DNA of 64,000 bases from Phallusia mammillata (GCA_003260075.1 QLIY01000096.1:62001-126000); one strand, 5' to 3'. Shown: positions 1 to 19,340, counted from the first letter of the stretch. Translations and numbers: made by a program. Notes: generated by a model not told the origin, from the letters alone.

Positions 1-314
1 TTGCTGGTGTTTTTTTTACAATTTTTGAAAGATGTATATTCAGACATACTCAAGACGCAACAATGGTTTTACGCGGCCATGCTTAATTGCTGCAAATATT
101 TTGCTCTTTTGACAATGGTAAATACATTTCGCAGCAAAATCCTTAATAGGCGTTGATGTACATAAGATTGTGTATAAAATGCAATACAGGATTGGATGTA
201 CAAAAAAAACATCGAACTATTGGGTAAAGCTGGGCAAGTGTGAACAAGTCTGTTTTTGTTAAAATCAAGCCCTTGTGCGCCTATAAACAAAACTATCAAC
301 AAATTGCGCAATAT

Positions 315-650
315 TTAAACTTGCTTCACTTTCTTAAAAATCATTCCACGTTCATCGTGAACGCTCTCTCCCGCTACAAGTGTCCAACCCGTTTCTTCAA
401 ATCGCTCCAGTAACATGAGCATCACGATTGACTTTTCAGCTACATTTACTGGCAGCTTGCCACTTCTGCAAGCCAACGACAAGCGCCTCTCGCCTGTCAT
501 GCTAGCCGTTGTTCCATCGCAGAACTGATGGAAAATTTCGTTTATGATCTTCTTAATGCCATCGTCTATTCCTGGCTCGCACGTGACTATGTAATGGGTA
601 ATTTCCAAGGCAAATTGCGATTTCTTGCAAAAAACGTGAAGGAACGGCAT
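315..650 (-). CDS. Unrecognised 111-aa ORF, possibly a single-exon gene or a last exon
   Basis: I do not recognise this protein. The frame gives a balanced 111-residue soluble sequence without membrane segments. Its C-terminal part (FEETGWTLVAGESVHDERGM) looks more like real protein than the low-complexity ORFs around it. The ATG at 650 is simply the first Met in the frame. A possible acceptor (GAAACAG, minus strand, near 670) means it could be the last exon of a larger gene. No clear partner exons were found on the minus strand between here and 3.2 kb. It could be a chance ORF. Confidence 0.35.
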   Translation of the reverse strand: MPFLHVFCKKSQFALEITHYIVTCEPGIDDGIKKIINEIFHQFCDGTTASMTGERRLSLACRSGKLPVNVAEKSIVMLMLLERFEETGWTLVAGESVHDERGMIFKKVKQV

Positions 651-1165
651 GTTCGTTGGCTATGCTGTTTCAACGCAGTTTTAATACTTATAAAGTTGAT
701 GACTTAACCCTGCAAAAGCAACCTGTCTATATGTATAAATAGGTTTTGGTTGAGCTTCCTTCGATCTTTCTTAAACAAAGCGTACTTTTTTCATGCCAAA
801 TCATACTTAAACATAGCCTACTTAATTCACAAATGAAAGTAGCTATAAAGCTTAAGGTCTGATTTGGCCTGTCGAGTACATTCAAGAGTGTGGCAACAAC
901 TGACTTTAAGGACCTCGATTGTCATAAAGTTATCGTTCTTAACCTTTTTTTCAATGTAAGTTTCTTTTTGGACAAACTTTTTGTACAATTCATCACAATA
1001 TAATGCCCTTACAGTGTTATCAACTTGTCAGCATTTACAAAATTAAGCTAAGAACAATTATATTAATAGTAAGGTGATCTAAGCATTCACACATAATTGC
1101 AAATGGATGCCTTAATTTTTTTCTGAGAAGGATATTTAAATTGTTCTAAATCCCTTCTTGCGACT

Positions 1166-1215
1166 CCTCACTTTGTATTTACGTGTGTCACCTCACTTTG
1201 TATTTACGTGTGTCT
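1166..1215. repeat. 25-bp tandem duplication
   Basis: CCTCACTTTGTATTTACGTG followed by TGTC occurs twice in a row with a 25-bp period. Confidence 0.9.
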
Positions 1216-2541
1216 TGCGCCTAGAACATTGTTAAAAAATCAAGCCATATGTACATAAAAACGGATTTATTATACAGACACAAACCTATTTGACCCTTAT
1301 GTTCAATGTCATCGAAAACAGAACAAACATTGCCATCTGTCAAATGTGGCGGCGCGCGTGAAAACTGCTGTGTTTGCATATTATGCGTAATATCGAGTCT
1401 CCATCCTTTTTACAAGCAAATGTTCGCATCAACAGGCATACATCCTAACTATAAACAACACGAGTTGATGTTGTCGTACTACCCATCATAACCACTTATG
1501 CTCTTCCTGTTATCTCACTAAAACGTATAACTTATATTATTGTTTAGCTTAGAGAGACGCGTTGCGAAATCAAAGTTGCACAGATGAAACAGAACATATT
1601 ATTTTGGAAACTAAATCATTTTACAGTCTGTGTGAAAGCCAACTTCCTCTTTTATTACTTTTTTAAATAATTTATGTCCTGTTTTTCAAAAGTAGGTTTG
1701 GATGTCACAGGAAACTCGCAAATTATGTGCTTAGAACCGTTTTAAATTTCAACGCTTTACTGAAACATCATCTCCTGGTTAGGAAAGTATAAAATACTAT
1801 ATTTTTAAACATTGTTTACTTCCACATATTTCACACAAGATGTTTCAAATGCGCCATCATTCTACAGTAAAATGTTTTATCTTTTCACGCGAAGGTGTTT
1901 CCTATTAAGCCTACTGTTTACCTTTCATGCAAATAAGTTAGGCCTACACATAGGCTAACTAAATAATTGAACAGCGAATAAAGCCTGGTGTTGTTATAGT
2001 TGTTTTGTTCTGGTAAAATTCCGAAAGGTATTGTCTTTGTTTTTGTAAACACAAAATGTTATGAATTCAACTTACTACATTTCCTACATGACTAATTAGG
2101 ACCTAAACCTCATTACCGCATTTAAATGCGTTCTATCTTATATTTCCCCCCAACAATAACAACACATTCTACGTAAACTTTGGGGACCCACAATACAGTC
2201 TGTTCTGTCACCAACTACATAGCACTGGGTTACAGCCTACTAGGATATGACGTTCTAGCAACATCATTAAATGGCAGGCGATATGTCATCGGCCCGTGTG
2301 GTCATGCCTCGTGTAGTGATGATTTTGCTGCGTGCAGTCACCAAACACAGATAAACAACAATCCGGTGGTGATGTAACGCTTTGAGTGGACATGTATATC
2401 TGCCTTAAAGCACAGCACGCAGAAAAAATAAAACGCAGGCTCTTGCACATGGCCCCGAATGTCGTACACTTAAACATGACACAACTTTTAGTAAGCACTA
2501 TGATTAGCGTATTTTCGGACACAAAACTTTATGGTCGTATG

Positions 2542-2723
2542 CAGTGGTAGGAATTTTTTGTCAGCCGGTTCTATCACAAAGTCATATTTTTCAGCCGGTG
2601 GGGGGGGGGGGTTACAAACAGTCCATTGACAGTAACCATTAATGCTAACCGGTTCGCTGATCTCATAAAATTTCGTAAGACGGTTCTATAAAACCGGCGC
2701 GAACCGGCTGAATCCCACCACTG
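2542..2723. mobile_element. Short hAT-like MITE with poly-G tract
   Basis: The left end CAGTGGTAGGAATTTTTTGT and right end GCTGAATCCCACCACTG are inverted repeats, and the internal motif CAGCCGGTTC / GAACCGGCTG is also inverted. GTATG flanks both ends, so the target duplication is only partly preserved. The element contains a run of about 13 G. Its ends resemble the CAGTGGT ends of other hAT-type elements in this window. Confidence 0.7.
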
Positions 2724-3230
2724 GTATGATTTATTAGTAACGTCATATTATAAAATATATGTCAAGAAAGCAACTCGTATCATCGAAATTTACGCAGAAT
2801 TCGCAACTAATTATGGGTCTTATGCAAAAGCGTAAGAACAAACCTCGTGGAAATTATTCTAAATTATCCTTCTAAACGCGATTAAGTAATCGTTTTCCTT
2901 TTTCATTCGGTTCTACTGTTTTTATCCATCACTTGATCTATCAGACTTTTTTGGTTTGATTTCTATGAACCGCTATTTCAGAAAATTTTCAGAAAATGAC
3001 GTTGCACTCATGGCACGTGACCGGTTTGTTGTTGATAAAAAATAGGGACAATGGTTTTTGATTTTTACCGATTGTTTTTTTTGTTTCGCGTGTTTTGTTG
3101 GATGATTTACGTCCAATTATTGCATAAATAGATTTTTTTTAATAATATTGCTGGTATGTGTTTTATTTTACCAGGATTGTTCCCTCTTGGTGGTTTCTTG
3201 ATGTCAAATTTACAATTTCCTCATTTTTGT

Positions 3231-3238
3231 TTCAACAG
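3231..3238 (+). promoter_or_regulatory. 3' splice acceptor upstream of the DEF8 start, possible spliced-leader site
   Basis: A pyrimidine-rich tract ends in TTCAACAG, 44 nt before the DEF8 ATG at 3283. No matching donor or 5' exon is obvious upstream. It could join a 5'UTR exon I cannot see, or receive a trans-spliced leader, which is known to occur in ascidians. Confidence 0.4.
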
Positions 3239-3282
3239 ATAAACATAGCAAATTAGATTTCCAGTGTCGGGCCTTAATAAAT

Positions 3283-9753
<6,471 letters not shown>

Positions 9754-11301
9754 AGCGTTGAGAGAAATCGATATTTTTATGTTAATGATCTTCTACTTCA
9801 TATTGGCTACAGTATTTATGTTCGTCAGTACATTTTAGGTTGTTGAACTAGGTTGATTGTTTTTCAAGTTGTTGATTTTCACTGAGATTGCTTACTATTT
9901 ATTGTTGCCAAGTATAGAATGTGCAATCCCATCGTATACATTACACATAATTCACTTTGACTTATCTGCGCAATGTCATAAAATATGTTAGTTGAAATCA
10001 AGCACCCTTCTTCATGAAACGACATTCGACATTTCTAGTTTAATTTCGATTTTAGGGCCAATGGTTCTCTGATTTTCCTCATGATGTATACGCCTACTGT
10101 CGTCCTATAGCACTGCAACAATTGCAAAATTTCCAAAACTTCGAAATCCCTTCGGGGCATGATCACTGTACTTCAAATTCAAACATGTTATTGACAATCA
10201 AACAAATTATTTCATTTTTCTACGAAATACATTTTTGTATAATTCAGGGTGTATCGGCCCGCATTCGGATTAGTCTTAATATCGATTATGTTTGGACAAA
10301 TCATTTTGTAATGGGGACTGAAAAATATTGTAGGCCTATTGTGGGCTGAACGTTTAAATTTAACGGGCTGTATTACGAAGGTTTATTATTAAATAGATTT
10401 AATTACAGGCTAGTTAATCTATGTTAGCATCTGCACTTCCCACATATAATTCAAAAAGTAACACGAAGCAGGGCAGGGCGCGATGTTGTGCGTCATTTGA
10501 CGGTACGTGACGTTTGTTTGGACTCCTGTGTTAGAAAATCTATTGTCTCTCTGATTTATCAAACAGCAAACCATTCGATCAACTTAGCTGTTTGTTAAGA
10601 TCTGTATAAAGCCAACAGATTGATTTTTATGCCATTTGTTGTTAAACCAGACAAATATCAGTCGCCATTTATTTACTCGGTAAATAGATGTTCGGCTTAC
10701 TGATCTAATTTTATGACTCAGCATCTGATTTAGTTGAACCGTGACGTAGTGGCGGCTCTACGCAACGAGGCATGCTCTTGCGTCATTCGTCCTGTTGCGA
10801 AATCGTCCTTGAAGAGGCGAGTCCAAAGTCCCGCGCGGTTTCAACGTGGGTAGGTCGAATTTCGTCGAGAGTAATTCAAAGTTTTGACTGTGTTAAGCAA
10901 GAATATTAAGTTAGTCTGTGTGCAATTTGTGTAAGGGAAGGGTTAGGTAATGAATTTATGTGTTACAGGACCTAAAAAGTAGACAGACTTACTGCTTAGT
11001 CAGTTGTCTGTTGACGTACAATGGAAAAAAAACTTGTTTCAGAGTATTTTGTAAACTTTGGCACTGCGGACTATTTAATATTCACATCATTATAACAATT
11101 GCAATTCTATGTCTTCTGAGTGAGGTATTTTTGTTTGTTTTTTGAATGATAAAAAGACTACATTCATTTTAAATTTATGAGAATTTAACAACCCAAATTT
11201 GATCATAGAACTGTGAAAAAAGAAAAGCTGGTGCAACTGAGGTTTTCATCTTTAAGAAATTATCATTAGGGCTGTGTTAACTTGAAACAATAAAGTAAAA
11301 A
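9754..11301. other. Intergenic region between DEF8 and the PRELI gene
   Basis: No coding exon was recognised. A CpG-richer island at about 10740-10860, with TGACG motifs and possible donors, is the best candidate for the promoter or a 5'UTR exon of the downstream PRELI gene. The rest is AT-rich, including the DEF8 3'UTR. Confidence 0.4.
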
Positions 11302-14300
11302 ATGGTTTTCTTATCATTCGATGAACATTTATTCAAGTGAGTATTACACTTTTGTTGTTCTAATTAAAATAATAACACTATTGTATATATATTCACATGT
11401 TTGTGCATGTGAAATGGCCAATTCATTTGATTTGGTGAACTTGTAGCTTTGTAATAAAATAAACTCTTAACAAATCTCACTCCTGATTAAACTGAATTAA
11501 GCCTTGTTCAGACAAAAGTTGTTTTTCCTAAAAAAAACCTTGTAATTCTTAAAACTATAATATTACATTATTTCGTCTTTTAAGAGTATGGTTTCTGTAC
11601 TTGGAAACTGTTAATCATAGAAAAGTTTGTAAATAAGTAAAAACACAAAATGCTGTTAGAATTATGTCATTGTGAGAAACAGTAGACTAGAAAAATGATG
11701 GCTAAGTAACAGGAATGTTGTAGGAAATTGTTTGCTAATATCGTACATGGTTTCGAAAGGTTTAAAAGAGTTTACATGTGACAGTTTGATTTAAGCACTT
11801 TTAAAGTAAGGGCTTGATTTAAGAATGTTTATACTTGTTAAATATGTGGCATATGATTATATATACCAATAGGTTTAATGGTATTTCAATTGTGTTTAGT
11901 AATGTCATACTCTTAAACCCTTCTTTAAACATATTTTACACATACATTTTTTTCTTGTAGTCATCCTTGGGAAAAAGTTGTTGAAGCAGCGTTAAGAAAA
12001 TATCCGAATCCAGAAACACCAAATGTTTTGGGAACCGATGTTTATGAAAGAAAATTAGATGCTGATGGAAAACTGCATTCCAAACGAATTATTTCTTCTA
12101 TTTGGTCCAACTCGTACACTGAGTTTATGGCCAAGGTACATTATACTAGTTATGGGTCCCCTTCCCTGAAGGGGACACATATTGTTTTTGGGGGGGGGGG
12201 CATCTAACGTGGATTTGTTTCCCATGTTTTGTCCTAAGATATGTTTGTAGATCATTTAAAAACGTTAGTTATGCAATTGTTGTATCCTGCAGTTTTGTGT
12301 CTTATGGCGGTTAACGACAGGTCCCTCCTGCCGCGATCGGTGCCATTTCTTCATCTAACAACTTTCGCACGCGGCAAGACAATGATCGCTGACGGAAATA
12401 AAACCGTGAAAAATTGACTCTAACCATCAAATATATATCCCTTACAATTATAATGAATGTTGCGTAAATATGGCACAGTTTCTGTAAAATGGAATATATA
12501 GGAAAACTTGAAATAGGGTCCAGTTTAACTATGATTGTGTCCTATTTTTACTGTTATCAAATCGCATATGCACTTGTGTGGGGACCCATTAGATTATGCT
12601 TGCAGAAACAATTATATATGTTGGGGGGGGGGCCCAATGAAATGTAGGTGCCAAATATATATGCATTATAAATATAGTAAGTGGTATATGTGATACATCG
12701 TTAAATATGATATATAAACTGGCAATATATAGGAAAAGCACTCGTCTAGTTTTGTGTATCTGTTAACCATTTAGGTTAGTCACTATTTGTTTATGAAATG
12801 TACCTAAGCTTGATAAAAGAAAACTTGACACCACATGTGTATTTACAAACAAAGCTGAGATTCTAAGTAATATTTGCATAGTTTTGACTTTTGAATGTAT
12901 GTTATGCTTATAAAAACAAATGTTATAAAACTAATACAATCTGTTTTTATTTTCAGTTTGTGGGAATAGACTTTACCAAAACAGTTCATGCCATTGAGTG
13001 CTCAGTGCTTGATCCAAAAGAAAAGAGTTTCAAATTGTCATCAAAGAATGTAAGTAGATTGTGTCACGTAAAATTACCCTTGACTGCAGGTATGCTTTAG
13101 TTTAAAAATGTGCAGATATTTTTGTTCATTGAAAGCTACAGCATATTATGATCTTGTTTGGTCTTGCCACTAACAGCCCATAGTGTATGTACTTGGCCTC
13201 AATAAAGAGTAACTGTTAGTTGCATTTTTTTTAATTGGCTTGTTACACAAAAGTAATTTGCAGACCATCCGCAATAAAATAACAGAGAGGTGATAGGTAG
13301 TTCGTAACACCTGTGTAAAAACCTTTGCGTAATTTGGACATATCACTGCCAACTAACTGCAAGACATGGCATGTGGGTACCACAGACAATATTATTACTA
13401 TTAGGCATGACATTTATATATATACTGTGTTTTTATATGCGATGTTGCAACAAGCTAATAGACGTTGTAATAACTTATGGCTACATATTAGTTTGTTTAT
13501 GTGCTTTCTGTGAACAAATTATGTAATCACTTCTAAAACCATGAAACATGGCAAAACTTATGATTATTATATTTAAATGCAAAAGTTAGCAATCTCACAA
13601 GCAAAATTTGGGTTTAGATGACTAAGAACTATGCCTTAGTATTGGTGTATAACATACATTAACCGTGGTTAAACATACAGTAACCTTGGTTCAGTTAATC
13701 CGGATTTGCACCTATTTTAGACAAAACTCAAGTACAAATGTTTGTAGTGTGGTAAGGCGTGGAACTAATCGACATCATTTAATCCGGATCTTTGCCTAAT
13801 CCGGACAAATTGTGTAGTCTAAACAGTTCCGGATAAGCTGAGGTTCACTGTGTGTACAAAGTTAGTTTACATTTGGTAAACTGTTCTTCTAGTTTCAATT
13901 GAATTTAACTGTATTTTATTTGTTGCAGTATAACTTTTTGGATTATATTGTTGTGGATGAAACATTAACTTACACTCCAGATGAAAAAGACCCAAATTCG
14001 TAAGTATTTTTTTTTTGCTCTACGTTTGGGAAAAATATCTGGTTTTTGCTGATATATGTGTTAAATGTGAAAGTAGCGTGTTTTGTTGTAGCCAGGAATA
14101 AATCATCCAATGTTTGGACTGTCGCTCACAGATGATTGTTTTTTTTACAGAACGCTTCTAAGGCAACAATGGAAAGTAACTTGTAAAAATCTTTCTTTTA
14201 CTGGGTTCCTTGAAAATGCGATGGGAACAACAATGATGTCCACGGCCTCTAAGGTAAATAACCATGATAATCAGCTTTATCTCAAGATCTTCCCATCATA

Positions 14301-17300
14301 TACAAGTATAGCAATTAACATGAAAAATATTAATTTTATGGAAAGGACTGGTACATTATGCTTTTGTGACATGCTTAACACTGTCGATTGTACTGTTCCC
14401 AGCAACCCCTCTAAGGAACAATTGCTAGGAACATTGGTACATATAGAATGGCTGCCAGATATAGCATGAAATTCTAAACCACCCTTTGAGAATGACAATA
14501 GAAGCTAGATGACAGTGTGCTGATAATATCGGTTTGTTTCAACGTCTGCAATATAAGTCTGAAGTAAATCAAATGTGGGCACTTGCCGCTTTATATCATA
14601 ACATATATATATAAGTTAAGATAAACATAAAACTGGGATGAGCCCTGAAGCGTTCATGCAGACCAGTGATCACAGCACACTCATATAAATTATAGTATGC
14701 CAGGCACATAATACATCAAATCATCTAGTCATTGCAGGCTATAATTCTCTAGCCAACGCCTTGCCATATGGGAATGTGGGGTGACCCATAGGCGCCGAAC
14801 ACGGGTATGCCTCGGGACAAAAACCTCGGGTATGCCGCATACCTGAGAATTGGACCAACGCTAGTCGTGCGTTTATGGAAATTATTGTGATACGAACCAA
14901 TATGTAGCATAAACAATTGATTTCAATCGCGTTCATTGTTTCACGGCCCATGAATTTTTCGGATTGATTACGATTGTAACGTCTTCAAAAAGCATTGGAA
15001 TTTAAACATTAAAGAGTGGTAAAAAGCACAACAAAGGTTGGCGTTCGCTTGCGGGAGGAGGGGAAACGCCACTGTCCCGGGTGAAACGTCAACAACCATG
15101 TGATAAAAAACTTTAGAATACAGTCCAATCTTTGTTCTGACAGGTTCTACCGCCAGCACAACAACTGTCTAGTTTTAACCGAAAAAACAACAACGCTTAT
15201 TGTTACGTAACAAACGTATAGGTTGGTACTTTTCCCAAAATTAACGTGTTATCTTATCGAAAGTTTCTGGCAGTTTAGAACATCGATTGAAGTACACTAA
15301 ACTGTAAATTTAATAATGCGTCACAAACAACTCACTTGGTTAAATATGCGACACGTTGTAAACGAAACAAGCGACTTTAAAACGTATAAAACGATTTTAT
15401 AATGAATAGGCCAAAAGTATGTGCGCTTTGTTGCGTGAAAACAAATCTTTTTTGTGATATTTATTACAGAGAAAATATATGTTAAACATTACAGTAATTT
15501 GTGACGTAAGGTGTTGTCCGAGCTAAAAATTTTTATCTTAATTGTTCCGCCTCCCCGTAATTTTGGCAAGTGGGTCCCATTTTTTTTGTAATGTTACCGC
15601 TTTACCGCGCACAAACATGCGTTGAATTGCAATAAAAGCAAAATGGTTTGGCGACGGAATGTTGTTGTGTAAACTCGTATACTGCAAGAATTAACGTCAT
15701 TCCACCATATATGGCCACAGGATTTGAATTTGGCATTTCGTGACGTCATACAATATGGCATACCCGGGAAAAATTTAAATTCGGCGCCTATGGGGTGACC
15801 GTTTCATTCGGTATACCGCTTCTGCAAGCACAGAAATGTATTGACCTCAACTTGTCAAATGACCGCTATTTGATTTATTTGATCTAACCAAATGCTGTTT
15901 AAAGTAACAAATGCAAAGTAGTCAAATTACATTGTTTCAATAAAGTAATGCTTCAAATTCAGCAAACCAAACCTTAAGTACACATTGATTTATTGCTTAA
16001 TATAGTAAAATCCACCATTTGATATGTGGAGCATGTGTTTAAAAGGTTATCAGTTGCCTTTTTCCTTTGTATGTACTGCGTAAATCTTTGTTAATCGGTC
16101 GTTTGGTCTTGAATCAGTGGTCCAAGTTTTTATATGGACACATGTGACAGGTATTAATCTGAAGTTGGTCATTGTCAATTTTGACCCAAATTGACGTAGT
16201 GCTTTAAATTTAGCCTAATTGGGCCCAGTGATTACCCTTATGCTAAGGTGTCATGTCGATTAAAGTGTTTTACTGCAGCTACAAAAGTTACTTTGCTTGT
16301 ATCCAAAATGGGGGTAAATAATTATAAATTAAACATTTTTCGACCTGGTACAATTTTTACAAATAAGAATGTTGTTATTCTGTGTTATTGGTTCATCCAC
16401 AAGGTTTGCCCATAAAAATAACATTGCTATGAAACAAATTATTGGCAAATATGGAATACACTGAAAATAACAAAGTTAAAATACTTGTAATATATAAGAC
16501 CGTAGTACATATGCAATAGTATATGTATAGAGTATAATTGAAACCAAATTTCCAGTTTAAAAACAGTTTGTGCTTCCTCACTGCTTGGCTACTTTTGAAA
16601 ATGTTTATACTGTAACAAATAGTTTTTTACCATCAAAAACCATGCAGTCCAATCTGTTTAAATAGTGTTGCAATGTATTCTGAGTCTTTGTTTTGTGAAC
16701 TCTGTCAAGGGTTAACAATTACATGCATATTAGTACTATTTTTTCCATTACCCCGACCCTATGTTCCTAACCTATGTTCCTTTAGGCCCCTCTTAAATGG
16801 TCCACCAACGGCCCATCCCCAGTCATGTTTACTCACAATGTACCAGTTCCAGTTTAGCAAGACCCAGTCACATAGTGCCTTGTATTGACTGTGTAGCTGC
16901 GTTTAGTCCTCATCCACCAATTATGCCCAATAATGTTTTATACATCAATAACATTGTGCAGCTATTTTTGGCTTGGTGATGTTTTTTAGTGCAATTGTGT
17001 TGCTATGTGTTCTTTCACCAAAAATAAAAAATATATATACTCACCAAACAGTTCTCTAGGCTTAATAGTTCTCAAAAAATACCCAGTTTTATCAAGGTAT
17101 AACGATTAAGCTTCCTTGAGCCTTTTGACCGCAGGTCTAGCACCCCTGGTTTAATCTGTTTTACAAAATTGTATTTAAACAAATCATATCAATCAAATAT
17201 AGTTATTACAACACATTTTTGTAAGCAAATCAGTAAGAGCAGTGAACTTAATTTTACTTTTTACAGGGTCGCCTGGGAATGGAATTTGTGATCAATCAAG

Positions 17301-17491
17301 TTCGTGAAGAGGTCGATCGCCTTACTTCATCTCCAGCAATCGGGGAAATGCAACAAATAGCAACCAACACCTTAAACAATGTCCAGCAAAGCATTGGTGA
17401 TATGGGCAAAAAATGGGAGGAAAGTCTGCATGAAGAACTCCAAGAATTTATCAATAACCCAAGTTTAATAACAGAACCTGCAAGAAACTGA
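11302..17491 (+). CDS. PRELI/MSF1-domain protein, closest to PRELID3 (slowmo)
   Basis: Six exons: 11302-11336, 11961-12135, 12957-13049, 13929-13999, 14151-14253 and 17267-17491, giving 233 aa with unbroken phase. The hallmark is near the N terminus: HPWEKVVEAALRKYPNPETP, then a segment typical of slowmo proteins (GKLHSKRIISSIW), and the family helix GRLGMEFVINQVREEV near the C terminus. PRELI-family proteins carry phospholipids (phosphatidic acid or phosphatidylserine) across the mitochondrial intermembrane space in complex with TRIAP1/Mdm35. That function is inferred from the family. Assignment to PRELID3 rather than PRELID1 or PRELID2 rests on remembered sequence and is less certain than the domain itself. 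Intron 5 (about 3 kb) is swollen by a 1-kb hAT-type transposon; introns 2 and 3 also hold elements. Confidence 0.9.
12153..12588. mobile_element. Harbinger-like MITE, TGGGTCCCC family, copy 1
   Basis: The 9-bp ends TGGGTCCCC / GGGGACCCA are flanked on both sides by TTA, the TWA target duplication typical of PIF/Harbinger elements. The left end continues as a self-pairing hairpin (GGGTCCCCTTCCCTGAAGGG). It lies in intron 2 of the PRELI gene. Two more copies lie at 51779 and 56553. Confidence 0.75.
13678..13850. mobile_element. Small pogo/Tc1-like MITE, copy 1
   Basis: The ends CAGTAACCTTGGTTCAG and (inverted) CAGTGAACCTCAGCTTATCC pair. The body contains repeated TTAATCCGG segments. A related element with exact TA duplications is at 34994. 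It lies in intron 3 of the PRELI gene. Confidence 0.6.
14632..14676 (+). repeat. SINE-type fragment shared with the tubulin intron
   Basis: The segment ACTGGGATGAGCCCTGAAGC and the following GTTCATGCAGACCAG recur with few changes, in reverse orientation, at about 35960-36003. It appears to be a dispersed repeat. Here only this part could be aligned. Confidence 0.5.
14787..15792. mobile_element. 1-kb hAT-type element with exact 8-bp target duplication
   Basis: The ends CATAGGCGCCGAACACGGGT and the inverse of TTCGGCGCCTATG form terminal inverted repeats. The inner CGGGTATGCC / GGCATACCCG pair as well. GGGTGACC flanks the element exactly at 14779-14786 and 15793-15800. No transposase ORF is visible, so it is non-autonomous. 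It lies in intron 5 of the PRELI gene. Confidence 0.85.
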
Positions 17492-19200
17492 TGAACTTTT
17501 TTCTGTACTTATACTGTATTTTGTTTACTTTGTTTGTCTTTTGTCTTTTGTCTTCTTCACTTTCTTTATGCAAAAACTAGGAAATTCAAGACTGTGTGCT
17601 GTGGTGTGATACTGCGTGTTTTGACTGTTACCTTGGAACGTTTTGTAAAAAATATTATTCACAAATACGATTTGGTTATGTAAAGTCTGTAACCTTACTC
17701 AAAAGTTTGTTGTGTCACTTATCAAACAAACAATCGTCCTGATAAATTTTATTTTTTTACATCCCCTCATTTGCATATATTAACTAAGGACAAAGTTGCT
17801 ACTGATGTTACATAATGTAGTCATTTTACTGTATGCTACATTAATGGCAATGTTGTTCTTAATTAAGCACATTTTCAAGCTTTTGTCTTGTGTAGTCATG
17901 TTAAATAGCAAACCTGCCGTGCTTTTGTACTGTATTCTAAGATAAAGGGTTAGGTGCTCTTACAATACTTCAGGGTTTTCTTACCTGTAATTAGATGAAA
18001 CACACCACAGCCCCAAAGTCCTGCATTTGTTTTGTCTTGCACATTAGTACAATTTTATTTATTTGAACATTTCTGCAGATGCATTTTTGTTGTTGAAATA
18101 CGCGACAAAGTGTTTTGCAGTGGACCCAAAACGTTTTCTTCAATATACGTCTTACTGCACACAGTAACATCTTACTTTCGACGCATTTGATACTTGTTGA
18201 TTTGTCTTCCTAACTTAATGCACAGAAAAACCAGCTCGTAGGATAGTTCCTTTGTTTGTGTTTTTTTCTTCTTGGAAGCGTTTCAAATAAAAACATGGTC
18301 AAGTTATAACTTAAAACTTTGCTGCCACTTGGCGGATAAATTTTTATTGGTGATTGTGACGTCGCCACTACTTTTTGTCCAACACATACCTGCTTTGTTG
18401 CGTCATACACGGCGTGGCGTTACGTCATTGGCCCATTTTTAATATTGAGCTTTGTGACAGCTCCTTTGCCGAAAATTACCCAAAAAATGCCATAGTAAAA
18501 CACTTACCTGGTTATTGAGGTGTGTTGGACATGAATCTTAAATGAAGGCAACGTGATTGGAATATACATGTTCAATGTGAGTAAAAGATGCTTAGGTTTT
18601 GAGTTTTATTGCAATTAATACGAGGGTATGTTGGGTAATAATAGCATAAGTTATCACTTGCCGCTTAGTTTGATTTCAGCCATTTTCAACACTACGTAGA
18701 AACTGTTAGTTAAGAAATAATTATATTTAATCTTTTAAATAATCTTTAAGATATTTAAAAAGTATAGGCCTAAACGTTACCCAGTATATTAATAAAGTAT
18801 TTGGGTTTGGTGTCACAAACAGGGTTTCTAACACTTTGTAGGCCTACTTTAAATAAAACCGCAACATTTCGACCCATTTTAAGGCAGTGACTTTTATTCT
18901 CAGGTTCATTAACATACTAGGGCACAATTAGTAAATGCATTTTAATTCAAATTAGCGATTTACATGAGCAAAATAGCTGGTTATACATTAATATTTTCGC
19001 CAAAATCAGGCGCGAGCCTAATTTTTTTAAAAATAGGTTACTGTTTTTGCAGATATTATACGACTATTTCGCTGCAAACTTTTTTTGTTAAAGAACAAGT
19101 AAAATTCAATTCAATTTCACATTTATTTTACTTTCCGCAGACCTTAAACTTCCTTCGAACGCAAATTCCAAGGCAAAACCCGCTGATTAGTGCAATGAGC
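17492..19200. other. Gene-free stretch downstream of the PRELI gene
   Basis: AT-rich sequence including the PRELI 3'UTR. I see no exons. The short ORFs at 18210-18410 (-) and 18964-19221 (+) have no recognisable content. Confidence 0.4.
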
Positions 19201-19340
19201 CCTATGATTGGCTGGTTTTGAACCGCGCCTGTGACGTTGCACTAGCAAGCGTTGTGATTAGTCGAACAAAAAAAGAAAAAAATGAACACCACGTGCCTTG
19301 ACCAACGTTTTTCCTCATTTCTTTACAGTCGCTGCGAAGG
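19201..19340 (+). promoter_or_regulatory. Promoter-like region A of the plus-strand non-coding gene
   Basis: In order it contains ATTGG (inverted CCAAT, 19206), GGTTTTG, GTGACGTTG (19231-19239), a 15-nt spacer, TGATTAG, then AAAAAAAGAAAAAAATGAA (19268-19286) and a pyrimidine-rich TTTTTCCTCATTTC. The same series with nearly the same spacing occurs on the minus strand at 26740-26560, upstream of the second non-coding gene. Confidence 0.6.

Larger units (their letters stand above)
651..3230. other. Gene-free AT-rich stretch
   Basis: No convincing exon was seen. Short ORFs at 1306-1491, 2180-2377 and 2286-2522 have no recognisable content. The stretch holds a 25-bp tandem duplication (1166-1215) and one short inverted-repeat transposon (2542-2723). 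Its right edge is the DEF8 upstream region. Confidence 0.5.

Noticed and set aside
1306..1491. 61-aa Cys-rich ORF as a small secreted peptide
   Set aside because: No signal peptide, no splice context and no supporting homology.
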